From positions 12,125,932 to 12,189,931 of the forward strand of contig CM033732.1 of the NCBI GenBank assembly GCA_019671005.1: a stretch of 64,000 nucleotides of DNA. The letters are read 5' to 3'. Positions 50,561 to 63,200 of this stretch are shown here, one piece after another. Each line of letters opens with the position of its first letter. The first letter of the stretch is position 1. This stretch comes from Hibiscus mutabilis. Lineage: Eukaryota; Streptophyta; Magnoliopsida; Malvales; Malvaceae. The position numbers and the translations under genes are program-made. The notes beneath the pieces are model-generated. The model was not told where the DNA came from and ran no database searches. It saw only the letters and a list, made by a program, of their open reading frames with translations.

Positions 50561-51125
50561 TTGGGTTGAACAATCAATGCAAATGGCCAAGAGGGGGTGA
50601 ATTGGAAATTAAAAATTTTGGTGGAAGCAAATATAAATGCAATAAAAATTGGAACACAAGATTTATAGTGGTTCAACCTTCTCAACAAGGCTTACATCCA
50701 CTACCTTAGCTATCCACACTAAGGATTTCTCAAATCCACTAGATTTGCTTTCCTTTTTTAGGCTGAAGGAGATAACCTTACAACTCACTTAAGGTTTATA
50801 CCCAAAACCTTAAGAACAGTCTCAAAGAGAAAATTACAAATTTGGCAAACTAAGAAACCCACAAAGTAGTATGTTTGCACAATTTAAGGCTCACTAAACC
50901 CCACACACTTGAATAAAAAGATTACAATTAAGAACACTGAAGTGTGTTTACAAGATTTGACAAATAAGGCTCAAAGATGTTGGATGTGTGCTTGAATGTT
51001 TTAGACTTGATGAATAGTTGTTGAAAAAGCTTTAGAGACTTGATTTTATACCCCTTCATTGATTTCTAGCCGTTTGGGTAGTTGAGATATTGATTGTAGC
51101 CGTTGGACTGCATTTTTCTCGCAAT

Positions 51126-51825
51126 TAGGGGTGTAAACGAGTCGAGTCGAGCTCGAGTAGTGCTGAGCTCAACTCGGCTCGTTAAGATTTTGAGTCGAGT
51201 TCGAGCTCAAGTAATTTTTAACGAGCCTTAAAAATTTGAGCTCGACTCGGCTCATTAAGAACTCGAGTCGAGTTCGAGTTTGATTCGAGCTCAATCGAGT
51301 CAAGTGTTGACCAATCTTTGACAGTGTCGGACTCGAGTAGCTCGCCATCTATCACGTCTCATTTAAAGCCCTATCAAGAAAAAACTTTGATACAGAAGTT
51401 GTGTAAACTCAAGCTTGTTAATTTTAGGGTGTTAGTTTTGGGTTTAAAGGTTTAGGTTGTTGGGTTTAGAATTTAGGATTTAGATTTTAGGGTTTAAGAT
51501 TTATGTTTAGGGTTTATATTTTAGGATTTTAAGTATAAGAATTTAGATTTTAAATTATAAAAAATAAAAAATTTAGTATATTATATTTTCGAGTAGCTCA
51601 CGAGCTTTTCGAGTCGGGTATCAAGTAGCTAGGCTCGGCTCGTTAAGAACTCGAGTCGAGTTTGAGCTCAAGTCGAGTCCAATCGAGTCGAGTTTGAGCT
51701 CGAGTCGAGTCCAATCGAGTCGAGTTTGAGCTCGAGTCGAGTCCAATCGAGTCGAGCTTTGACCGAGCTTTGATCGAGTCGAGCTCGAGTAACTTGCAAT
51801 CTATCTCGTCTCATTTACAGCCTTA
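51126..51825. mobile_element. hAT MITE rich in GAGTCGAG/GAGCTCGAG
   Basis: It begins TAGGGGTGTAAACGAG and ends with the reverse complement of TAAGGCTGTAAATGAG, inverted ends typical of Ac-like hAT elements. The flanking 8-mers CTCGCAAT and CCCACAAT match at 6 of 8, an acceptable decayed duplication. Both subterminal regions are packed with CGAGTCGAG and GAGCTCGAG words (51140-51360 and 51590-51800), which could be transposase-binding repeats. The centre (51420-51560) is degenerate GGTTTAGG. Length 700 bp, no coding content. Confidence 0.8.
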
Positions 51826-51855
51826 CCCACAATAAATGCTGTCTGGCAACACTAG

Positions 51856-52337
51856 GTATCGATACACGAGAGCTCGTATCGGTACATGCCATAAGAAGAA
51901 AGAGTCGTTGCAAAAAAGGGGTACCGGTACGCGAAAGAACGTATCGGTACGGAGTGACCATTTTACAAGGGGTATCGGTACGGGCTGTACCGTATTGATA
52001 CTCATTTTACTCACTAGAATCCTTGGAAGATTTGGTTAAAAGATCGTATCGATACGCCTCTAGGGGTATCGGTACTTGTAACCATTTTTCAAAAATTATG
52101 GTTCCAATAAAACTGACAAGGCAATGGTCGAAACATTAAATGCAATAATTGGAAAATCTTTAACCGCATATCGGTACGCCATAGGTTGTACCGATACTCA
52201 TATACAATTTGGTTTCTAGTTTCAAAAAGGCGTACCGATAGACACATAGCCGTATTGATACCCTATAGCCATTTAAGCACAAACTTCGTTTCCAGTAACA
52301 AAAACTTGTATCGATATGCCTTATGTCGTATCGATAT
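51856..52337. repeat. Palindromic dyad cluster 3, seven dyads of exact 20-bp period
   Basis: Dyads at 51856-51885, 51921-51950, 51972-52001, 52046-52075, 52168-52197, 52232-52261 and 52308-52337. Each is two 10-bp near-palindromes (for example GTACCGGTAC and GTATCGGTAC) with exactly 10 bp between. Distances between dyads vary from 21 to 92 bp. Confidence 0.95.
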
Positions 52338-52894
52338 TCCTTTATCAAATTGGCTATTTTGAGTACCCAAACACTTAGAAAAAGTTTGGGGATTTAAGTT
52401 TTGACTTAAAAAATATTTAAGTTCAAATGCCAGCCATTTTAATAAGTAAATTGAGTACTTTAAAAATTTATTTTTTTACAAATTAGTCCTTGTTATATAA
52501 AAATCAAATATAGGTTTAACATTTTTCCCCTTTTGATCTAACAAAACAAAAATAAATTTTTAGTTGACTCCCCCTTTCTTTAAAGCTAAAAGACAATTTA
52601 TTTTTGAAAACTTTGAAAATTTTATATCTCACTTCTCTCCCTTTTAGTTAAATTAAAATCAATAGGGCAAAATAAATATAAGCATAAAGCAATATAACTC
52701 CAAAGATAATTAAACAACATAAATATTATAAATTCAAAGCATTAAAATCCAAGACATAATATCCAACTAAAATAAAACAAACATAAACCAAAGCATAAAA
52801 CATAAATTCATTGGAAATATCAAATAAAACAAAGGTGCATAAACTCAAATCCTAATATATATAATATGAGATGAGATGAGATGAGATGCAAAGC

Positions 52895-53380
52895 CTAACA
52901 ATCGTCCTCATCATTTTCTTCTTCATCTTCATCTTCGTCTTCCTATTCATCATCACTGTCTCCAAGAGCATGTCCACGCTATTCTTGATAAAAAGCGGTA
53001 AGAGTTATGTCCATAGAGGCCACACAATGCTCAACGGTAGTCAATCTAGCATCCATGAAAGTTAAACAAGTGTTGATAGTGTCGAACCTAGTATCTATGG
53101 TGGCAAACTTCCCATCAAGGTAAGCCATGAGAGCACTAAGAAAGGTGGAGCAACCAGAGCAACGGGAACATCCTCAACTAGATCAACATCTACGGGGGCA
53201 TCATCGGGAAGATCTGCATTGCGACCCATTCTCCGTTGAAAAATGTGAACTTGGCTTTTTGGAGAGATTTATCAATAGGGTCAGTAAGGGGAACCCCAAG
53301 GTCAAGAGAGTAACCGATATCAAGCTTGTGAAAGATGAAGCTAAGGACGGTTCCATAGGTGAATGAGGTGACAATGGTGG
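52895..53380 (-). pseudogene. Plant transposon-protein remnant (acidic tail)
   Basis: Minus strand from 53380: GTVLSFIFHKLDIGYSLDLG, LTDPIDKSLQKAKFTFFNG, a frame change, GRNADLPDDAPVDVDLVED, another change, FATIDTRFDTINTCLTFMD and ARLTTVEHCVASMDITLTA. It ends in an acidic tail (EDEDEDEEENDEDDC) with two stops near the end. The layout (a globular end, a heptad-like helix, a D/E-rich tail) is like the 'putative plant transposon protein' domain often linked to retroelements. Its N-terminus is cut off by element B at 53381. Not functional. Confidence 0.5.
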
Positions 53381-55946
53381 TGTAACACCCCAATCTCGAT
53401 CCGAATATGAAGTGTTATATTTGGGTATCCCAAAAATCGACCCATCAAATTTTCCATTTAAAATCACAACTTTTACATTTCTCAAAAATATCTATTTCCA
53501 TAAATCTACGTAGATAAATAACATTTAAAATGAGTTTACAAAATAGGAGCTCCAATTTAAAATACACCGTATAGCAAAATAATAATTCAAATAGAGTTAT
53601 ATACTCAACTATGGTAAGGTCCTATGAATACATTTCATTTCAAACTAAAATATCAAGTACTGTACTCTGAAACTAGCTCGGTGTTGGAAAGTCCTCCACG
53701 ATGTGCTCCTCCAAAAGATAACCTGTCAACCTACGTACAAAAAACCCCTACAATTCTGCACGTTGAGCTAACAAAGCTCAATGGTACATTTCTACTTTAT
53801 CGTAATTCATGAATATCATAAAACAAGCATGGATGATGATATAATTAAGAGTGTACATGTAAGGCTTCACATATAACGAAGATCACCTTTTAGCCTACCC
53901 CAGCTAGAGTTCACAATATTTGTCTCAAGGCATCATTAATTCAAAAAAGTCTCACATGCCATCACCAAGCTTTAACATACTCGAGGTCACACAGCCTATC
54001 GAGTTACTCGAGCTCATACAGCCCACCGAGTTAAAGTATATCGTACCCTGATCACACAACCCTATGGTAATATAGCCATCAACTATTATCCACACAACAA
54101 GCATAACTAACCATACATGATTACTCTTGCTAACACAGCTGTCGAGTTACTCGTGATCATATAGCCGTTGAGTTAGTTAAACCATATCCAGATCACTATA
54201 GCCACATATACGTCTCAGACATACTTGGATCACAATAGCCACAAACAGTATTTACCTTAGGTCACTCAACCAATCAGGTTACTCGAGTTCACATAACCCA
54301 TCGAGTTACTCATGCTCACATAGCTCATCGAGTTATGTTTTTTTATCTGGTTCACTATAGCCATGGATAGGTTTCTAACTGCACCTAAATCACATAGCCC
54401 GTGGATACATCGTATGTATTTGATCACATAGCCCAAAGTACACATCCCCTTATATAAGTGCCCTTGCACTGACTTTAGGACATCTAAATTCCTTATCATA
54501 ACACACAAGATACATATGCTCCTCGAGCATCCATACAACTCACCAAGATATAAGAAACATCAAGCCGAACCATTCCAAATGCCCTAAGGCATATTTCAAT
54601 TCGTTACAATTATTAATTCATGTTTTTTAAGTTCATTACGATATTCTCATTAGATTATCTCATTATTCAAAGCAACTAGACTATACATGCGTCCCTTCAG
54701 CACCCAGCAAGGACCCTACACGCCAAACAACATCGATTGGTCCACCAATGATCCCTATGGGTTATTAATACAATTAATTCACCCAAAGATTACCAAGTCA
54801 TTAGCCGTTTATTTCGTATATGGGGTATTAATCTCAATTTCTCGATTTTACAACTCATTTTACACCTTTAGAGAGCCATTGGACCCTTTACCTCAAATTA
54901 TAGAACCCTCGAACTCAATGTCTAATTCCTTGGGCAGATTGCCTAGCGAGTATCGATACGCCTACATAGATATCGATACGCCTCTCTAGGTACTAATACT
55001 CCTATTCGAGTATCAATACCCACTTTAGGTTCGAAAGAAATTATCACGGACCCATATCGATACGCTTTCCTCGCGTATCGAAACCATGTACTGGTATGAA
55101 TACCTTGCGTACTGAAACCTTACTCGTACCGAAATGCCCCTTTTTATATTGATATGCTATTTTGCTACTGGAATTTGGCAATAGAATAGTGGTATGCACC
55201 CTTATAAAAATACCTGAAAGAGCTCACTTCTAAGAGAGCGTACCGATATAGGCTAGCTCGTACCAATATGCGTGCATAGAACTCTATTTCTGGAGTTCAT
55301 ATTTCTCTAATTTTGCCCCCTAAACTCAATAGTTAAACCTCAAATTAAGCTGCACGTTATGGGAAAGTTAATAGGTGAATTCCTACCAATTTTACACATT
55401 ACCAACATCCAATCTTTGATTTACCATTAAAGGGATTTAAAGCTTCTAAAACCCAAACTTAGCAAACCACAACCATACACCAAGTAATGGAATAATCTCA
55501 AGATCCTCATGAAATGTAGGATTCAGAAATGTACTGACCTTAAACAAGTAAATCTAAAATAAAGCACCCACCAAGCTTTTTTCACCTATTTTTATTGGTT
55601 CAAGCTTCACACTCAAAATCTGCAAGCTCTAGAGATATCTACCTTGGAAGATAGATCTTTGATTGCTGATTAACCTTCCCTTGACAACAATTCTGGGATT
55701 CCACAAATCAATTTTTCTTTTTGCAAGTAAATTAAAAAGGCTTCAGCCTTTACCTTCTTTGGAGGAGTAATTACCCTATTGCCCATCAATGATTTACTTC
55801 TTTCAATCACAAACCCAACACCCAGGCCCAACAACACAAGAAAGCCTACTAGAACTCCCATAGAGCCCATTTCTGGTTTAATATCTTGATCCAATAACCA
55901 AGGCTCGCGACTCGAGCTCTTGGGTTCTAAAAGTCGGGTCGTTATA
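53381..55946 (-). repeat. Left (3') LTR of element B
   Basis: It runs from TGTAACACCCCAATCTCG to GTCGGGTCGTTATA (GTTACA with one change), 2566 bp. It contains a tandem array of CACATAGCCCATCGAGTTAC units (53930-54540) and palindromic dyads at 54950-55269. Reversed, the dyads lie about 680-1000 bp from the LTR start, matching their place in the solo LTR at 12115. Confidence 0.85.
54950..55269. repeat. Palindromic dyad cluster 4 (family B LTR)
   Basis: Pairs such as GTATCGATAC, ten bases, ATATCGATAC (54950-54979) and GTACTAATAC, ten, GTATCAATAC. Others are GTACCGAAAT, ten, ATATTGATAT, and GTACCGATAT, ten, GTACCAATAT (ending at 55269). Two pairs have an 11-bp spacer. Confidence 0.85.
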
Positions 55947-58900
55947 ACTCTCTTCTCCTTAAAAAATTTTGTCTTAAAAAATTAAATGAAAGAATGAGAC
56001 AACCAAAATAGACTCATCCATTTCCTAACTCATGCACAATCACCTCGGTTAGGGGGAATTCTCCTTCAAACTTCTTTAGCCAAAACCATAGCACTGAACC
56101 ATGTGCTTTCAACACCTTTCCCAAGAACTCTAACGCCCCATTCTCAACAACCTACTGCTCATTCACCAAAGGTACCTCCATACCCTCAAAACATCCACAA
56201 CTCTAAGGCCTATAATTCTCAACCCTCGCGTCTGCAACGCAAGCTGAAAACATCTTGCAACATATATAACCTTTCTTGAGCTAACACCACAAAACACAAT
56301 GTCCACCTTAGAGAGGTAAAGATCCTACACATCTATCACTAACAACAAAATTCAAAATAATCTAAACTTCAAGACTTCTCGTTTGCAACTCATAGCATAA
56401 GTTGAGGTAACCTACACAACTAGTGGGAGAGTGTAAATCCAACAAGTCTGCAAGGACCATTACTCTCAATCCTCAACCATCATCCATGGTAAAATACTTA
56501 TCTATCAGCATTTGTAATTCTAATTTACTAAAGAATCCACCATCAATCTCAAGATTTAACAGAATACATATTCAACAAGAGGCAACTCAATACACAACGA
56601 GGAGTTAAACGGCTATCAAATAACAACTGGAACCAAAACGAAACATAATTACCTAATATATCATCGAAAGCAAAGCCATCAACCTTAGCCTAAGCAGTAG
56701 GCTGTCTAGCAACGCCTTGCACGTCAACTCTTGTTGTGGATCTCATAGAACCTCTACCTCGATAAACTGACGGTGCCCTAGCTTTGCCTATAGTAAAACT
56801 CTAACTATGACGAGATGTAGCCAACCTTTGAGACTAAGCCAGTGTATCCTCATCCACAACTGGGCAATCCATTGCCATATGTCATGTGCCCGACACCTAT
56901 AACAGACCCTCTAAAGCAAAAAACACACTCCAACGTGATGTCGGCAATACTCACAGGTAGGGCAACAAAACCAACCTCAAGCCATGTTGTCCCAGTGCCA
57001 ACTTAATGAACCCACTTCTGATGAACTCTATCTCGGTTAACAATCCTTTCTACAATATTTGGTTGTTTAAAACCCTAAACTCAAACCTCATCTATATTCG
57101 TAACGCAGCACCTTCTCCATAATACATCACTAGAGACACTTCTTTGTCTAACATTAATACCCTTGCCAGATGTTTTTAGAACATGCTAAACCTTGACAAT
57201 CGAACCTACCATAGATTTACTTTGAATTAATGGTTTTTCATCCAGGTTTGGTCAACCAAGTCAGAACTTACACTTTACTTTATCAGAGCTTGTCCCTATA
57301 CTAACGAAAACTAACTTATTATCTATGAGATTCCACCACTCGAACCTACTTAATTCAGAGCAAGGACTGTTATCACAAACAAACTTCCACTAACAACCAA
57401 ACCCACAAATCTATCCTCAAAGGTCTAAACATCTTTTTCCAATCCAAACACTTAATCTCAACTAACAATTGTACGAAAACTCTAACAATTCTTAATAATT
57501 TCCAACTGGTTTTTTCGACTACATTTCTTTGCAACATTAATATCCGGTTACTCACAACATAGCTATTAACCCCACATTTTCGCTGCGCTACTCTAATAAC
57601 TTTTACACTGCTTACCTTACCTAAAGATAACTCCCCCCAAACTCGATAGAGCAAACCCTCAACTCTACGAAATCTAGATCGAAAAGGTGTGCATGCTAGG
57701 CTATCATCCTCACGACTTGCCCTTAGGGCCTCAACCATCACTTAAACCATGTTTATCACAACCTTTATTTACCTTTACTACGGTACCTTTACTCTAAAAA
57801 AATAAGAAACTCTCACATTCTACAACCAAAAAGAAGGTCGTCGATCTCATAAAATAGGCAACGATCTTTCACTATTACTCATCGGCTTAACACATCAAAA
57901 GCCACCATACAAGCCACTCCAACACAAGTACATCTCTAGGCGAAACACTTGTCAATAACACCCGAATAGTTGCTTGCACAAGTGTGTCCCCAACAAAGAG
58001 TTCGTTAAGTACCATACCATAGAGCAATGAACACTAGTAACAAACTCAACCTTACCTTTATCGCAGTTCTAAACCATGATCAAACTATTAGTACTCCTTT
58101 TTGGAGTAGAAATTAAAGAGCCTCTACGAACCCTCAATTTAGATCGTAAACTGACTCTCGGTAGCTAGTCTGAAGCAACTCTCTTCGAGCCCCTCGAAGC
58201 ACACAACCTCTCTTGCAAAACTTGAGAATAACCTATGATATCCTGGGTCTCCACATCATGGCCCCTCCAGTCCTCCGTGTCGTATCCAAAAGTTATTCCA
58301 GTACCTTTGCACTATTGGTTAATTCTAAAAATATCCCAAGTGGTTCCACTGTTATGTACAAATGGAGCTCGACCCTCAAACCTTGTTTGAACCTCTTGCA
58401 CCTTAACTTTTTCGTGGCAACTAACTCTAGGGCATACCGACTCATATCCAAACACTGTTCTATCTTCTTAAACTAGATGCAAAAATTGGTCTCTCATCTC
58501 ATCCATATGCACCTCACTGATATACTTCTTTTGAAATTTATCAAAGAAGATATCCTATGAAGAGAGTGCAAGCTGTAGACCCAACTCGATGGTCTCATAC
58601 CATTCGTGTGCATTACCCTAAAAAAGAGATAAAATACAATCAAGATCATCCTCCGGGCTTCCCCTCATATGTCTCAAGATTCTTTGTGTGTGAGCAACCA
58701 CTGATCATCCTTGATCGGTTCATCCTCACCCAAACCCTCAAAATTTTTAAGCCCAAAATGGTGAAGCCTCTCAACAAGGGTCTTGCGAGGCATCTCAGAT
58801 TACCTCAAAATAGCTTGTATTACTTGCAAAAAGATAGAGGTAAGATCACAGAAGTGACTCGCCCCTCCATTTATGGTTTTCCTTTTCATCAACTCTTTCT

Positions 58901-59057
58901 GGAACACAAAGAAACAAGGCAACACATCAGGATTCCTTGTCTTGTAAAAGTACCACTTAAATTTAGGTACTTGCATTCACTAGACACATTACCACGACCT
59001 CTAAACCACCCTGAGATTTTCTAAAACCTACTAAACTTAGGTTCTGATACCACTAAA
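55947..59057 (-). pseudogene. Element B gag remnant and 3' leader
   Basis: Minus strand near 58490-58640: GNAHEWYETIELGLQLALSS, a stop, then DIFFDKFQKKYISEVHMDEM, a gypsy capsid pattern. Near 56890-56960 two cysteine-rich words, CEYCRHHVGVC and CYRCRAHD, stand where zinc knuckles are expected. Around 55990-56160 a frame reading FLGKVLKAHGSVLWFWLKKF continues with EGEFPLTEVIVHELGNG and may be the end of pol. No protease, RT or integrase could be read. The region 56960-58200 has no protein I can name. Confidence 0.6.
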
Positions 59058-60270
59058 TATAACACCCCGATCCCGATATGGTCTTCCAAAAATAACCTGT
59101 CAACCTACACAGAGAAAAAACCACAATTTCACACGATGAGCTAACAAAGCTTAGTGGTATATTTTTACTCTACTGCAATTCATGAATATCATAAAACAAG
59201 CATGTATGATGAAAAATTAAGAGTACACAGATAAGGCTTCACATATAACGAAGATCACCTTTTAGCCTACCCTAGCTAGAGTTTACAATACTTGTCTTAA
59301 TGCATCATTAATTAAAAGAAGTCTCACATGCCATCACCAAGTTTTACCATACTCGAGGTCAAATAACGCATCGAGTTACTCGAGCTCACACAGTCCACAG
59401 AGTTAAAGCATATTGTACCTTGATCACACAACCCTAGGGTAATGTAGCCACCAACTATTATCCACACAGCAAGCATAAATAACCATACATGACCTACACA
59501 ATGGCCAATAAAGCCTTACATTATTGTGCTTACACAGCCGCCGGGTTACCCGTGATCACATAGCCGTCAGGTTAGTTGTACCATATTTGGGTCACCATAG
59601 CCACAAATACATTCCGAATATACTTGGATTATAATAGCCATAAGTAGTATTTACCTGAGGTCACTCAGCCAATCAGGTTACTTGAGTTCACAAAGTCCAT
59701 CGAGTTACTTAAGCTTACACAACCCACCGAGTTATGTTTCCTTATCTGATTCACCATAGGTTTCTAATTGTACCCAAATCACATAGCCAGTGGGTACGTC
59801 AGATATACTCACTTATAAAGCCTGAAGTACACATCTCCTAATATAAGTGCCCTTGCACTAACTCTAGGACATCCGAATTTCTTACCATAACACACAAGAT
59901 ACATATGCTCCCTGAGCATCTATACATCTCACCAAGAGATAAAAAGCATCAAACCGAACCATTACAAATGCCCAAAGGCATATTTCAATTCGTTGTAATT
60001 ATTATTTTATGTCTTTCAAGTTTATTCACGACATTCTTATTAGATTATCTCATTATTCAAAGCAACTAGACTATACAAGCATCCCTTCAGCACCCAACAA
60101 GGACCCTACACGCTAAACAACATCGAGTGATCCACCAATGATCCCTATAGGTTACTAATACAATCAATTCACCCAAAAATTACCAAGTTATTAGCCATTT
60201 GTTTCGCATATGAGGTATTAATCTTGATTTATCAATTTTACAACTCATTTTACACCGTTAGAGACCTATG
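59058..60270 (-). repeat. Right (5') LTR of element B, partial
   Basis: It starts TATAACACCCCGATCCCG (TG to TA change). Against the left LTR it lacks about 270 bp after the first 25 bp, then is collinear (AACCTGTCAACCTAC onward, including the CACATAGCC array at 59340-59900). It is interrupted at 60270 by element A2; the rest would lie beyond the window. Confidence 0.85.
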
Positions 60271-63200
60271 TGTAATGCCCTAATTTTGGTCCTAGGATTT
60301 TCTACGTTGATTAGACGGTCTGGTGGACCAAATTAGAGGATTCGAGTCAGTTTTAGGATTAATTTGAAATAAATAGTTTTGAAAGGGATAAAAATATGGA
60401 AAAAATACAAAAATTATTATTTACTGTGTAGATGATTTTTGTAAAATCAATTTTGGAAATGGAGTTCTGAAATTTGACATTTTGGCTAGTGACCAAAATG
60501 TAAAGAATGAAAAACTATTTTTAGTGACTATTTTGTAAAAGGGTCAAAACTTAGAATATTTAAGGAGCTATTTGGCCAAAGTCTAGTATCAGACTTTTCT
60601 CCTTAATTGGCTATTTTAAAAAGGTTTTAAAGAGGTATAAATAGGCTTAGAGAAGTAATTTTATAATTAATTTCTAAAAGCAAACTTTACGTAACTATTT
60701 TTTTCTCTAAAAAACTTTCTCTCAAATTCTCTCCAGCCAAACACTCTTTTATTCTTCAAAATCCTCAGGTAACTTCTTGATTTCTTCAATCTTTTGATTT
60801 CAAATGAGTTTCCTATGAATTCATATCAAAACCTTATTGTTTTAATCTTGTTTTCTCATGTAAATCAATCTAATTAAGGGAAAAGTCAACATTAGAGGTG
60901 AGCTTCGTTGTTCTCCTCTAATGAATGGTTCTTTACTGAAATTCCCAAGTTATTGATCCTTTAGAAATGTTTTCTAACGAGTTTTAATGATTTAATTATG
61001 GAAAATTGGTTAAATCAAGGTTTAATTGATGAAATTGATTGATTTTCGTATTGGATATATTTTTCTATGTTCTTGATTATATTAGAATATGGTTTTGATG
61101 TTTTATAATGTTAATAAGTTGATTTTAACATTGGAATCCTGAAACTAGGTGAAACTCTAATTTTCTAGGTTGTTAGTTGTGAGTTTTTTAGGAGTTGTGG
61201 ATGTTTAATGAATGCTGGAGGTATAAGGATGATGTAAATGTGTTTTTGGATGTTAATTGATTATAATTGTTGGATTAAACCTTTAGGTTTTGGGTGGGTT
61301 GAGTTTGGAAGGTGTTTGATGTTGTTTTCAGTTGTTGCGGAGGGAAATTGGTTAGAATTTGATGAGGATTTGTGTGAATTGATGTTGCTGGGCTATTGAA
61401 TGCATTTTGATGTATTGAATCCTCTGTTTTTGTATGGTTAAAGTATGTAAGGTTGATCCTCAAGCTTGAGGTGAGGTTTTACAAGTATTAGAGGCTTGGA
61501 TTTGCATCGGCAATCAAAGTTTTGCGTAGTCGGTGAGTGAGAACGTGGGAATCAGATTTGATTTGGTTTAAAGGTTGTTTTGGAAGTTTGAATTAAGCTT
61601 GAATCGCTTTTTTAAACTCAGAAGTATGTATAAAATGGATTCTCTCTCATTTTCGGTTGGCAAAATTGATTTTATGCACTTGTTTTTTAATTACATAGTA
61701 CCTACTGTTTATGCATGGTTTAAAGTATGTTTTATACTGTTTTGATCATATAGTGATGATGAATGCATTTGGAAAATGGTTCATGAAGTATTGTGATATA
61801 CTTGTTAATGAGTGGTTTAATGTATTGTAAAAAATGGTTTTGATTGATGCATATGAAAACAGTGAGGTACATGGTTGAATGAATTATATTAGCCAGTGAT
61901 GTGGTTCAAAATGTTTTCAGATATAGTTTGCTAGCCATAGGATAGATAGTGCACTATAAAAAAATTACCTTGGATGTTGAGGGATTTATGTGTACCAAAA
62001 ACACCATCCAAGTACCCTAACGGTTGAGGGGTTATATGGTACCGAAAACACCCGTTAGTCGATTATGCATCTAACCAATGATTGGGGTTGTGATTGTACC
62101 TGGTGGTGTTGTACCTTGAATTTCAGTTAAGATTACATGAAGTGTTGGGAGGACACTTCTTGAATCCGTGTATCCGATGTAATATTTTGTAAAGTGGAAA
62201 TTGGTTGATGATCACTTGTAAGCTAATATAGTTGATGATGTATCATGTTGATGGATTATGTTGTATAATGTTGGTTTATACATGTTTTACTCTTTAAGCC
62301 TTGCACTTGGTAGTTATGTATAGGAAAGTTTAAATTGAGTGTAGCATATGGGATTTTTCTGTTAATCCATGATACATGTTGCATATGGTTTAATATGTAT
62401 GTTTTGGAAATGTTAAGTGCATGTTTTGTAAGGCATGATGATGTTGATGACGCTTAGAAAGATGTTTTAAAAGTGGTTTTTAAAGTGGGTTGTTAAACGA
62501 TTTTAAATGCATTGATGGTGGTTGGTTTTAGAGCACTCCTCACTAAGCCTCGTGTGCTTACACTCTCTTTTTCCATCAATGTGGATAATTAATAGGTTGG
62601 AGGCAGCGAGTAAGCAAGGAGGAATCCAAGGACTTGATCTCGAAAGTATGGTTTCGATTTAGACTTGTAGTAATAAAGGCAATGTGATTAATTGTCATTT
62701 AGGAGGGTTGTTTTGTTAAACTCACTGTTTGTACAAGTTAAAAATGTTGTTTTAGACTTGATTGAGGCTTATAATGCTTGGTGTGTGCTTGGATTTATGT
62801 TTCGGATGTTGAGTAGGAAACATGCCTATAGATGTTGTGGATATTTGAGCTAGGCTTAATTGAGTAGTTTAAATCGCTTGAATAACTGTGATAAGTATGC
62901 CTTTGATGATTTATGATGTTTAGGTAAGGTTTGGTAATGTTTAGAGTGAGCCAAAGTGTCATATGTTGGACCTAAAGGTCATCACAGGCTTTTGCATACT
63001 AGTACGAGTCCCTTGGTTTTGGTACGCGGGGTCTGGGAAGGCCTATAGCAGTAAAAAATTACAAAGGGTACCGATACGCTTAGCCACCGTATTGGTACGC
63101 CTAGAGGAAATTATACACTATTTTTGGTACACGGGCTCCCGTACCGGTACGCTTTTTAGGTACTAGAATTTGGTTTTCGAAAACAATCATTAAGGGATCG

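Larger units (their letters stand above)
50560..52890. mobile_element. LTR-like repeat, family D, holding a hAT MITE
   Basis: GGCCAAGAGGGGGTGAATTG at 50586 and TAGTGGTTCAACCTTC near 50667 are phrases I know from abundant plant repeats, and there is no gene-like frame. The block is split by the MITE at 51126-51825 and carries the best palindromic-dyad cluster (51856-52337). From 52440 on it is plain AT-rich sequence. It ends near the (GAGAT) repeat at 52867-52888. No LTR ends were located, so classification and limits are uncertain. Confidence 0.4.
53381..60270 (-). mobile_element. Ty3/gypsy element B (minus strand), gag only
   Basis: Left LTR 53381-55946, internal region 55947-59057, right LTR from 59058 until it is cut by element A2 at 60271. 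The reversed polypurine tract (ACTCTCTTCTCCTT, 55947-55960) and the reversed tRNA-Met site (GGTTCTGATACCAC, 59040-59053) fix the orientation. The internal part has gag remnants but no reverse transcriptase that I can recognise in about 3.1 kb, so it is a deletion derivative or a non-autonomous form. The solo LTR at 12115 is the same family in opposite orientation. Confidence 0.8.

Noticed and set aside
51856..52337. CRISPR-like array of palindromic repeats
   Set aside because: Repeats are 10 bp, variable, paired and unevenly spaced; this is a plant retroelement with no cas genes.
58557..59024. 155-codon + strand frame in element B
   Set aside because: It is antisense to the gag remnant and has no recognisable domain.
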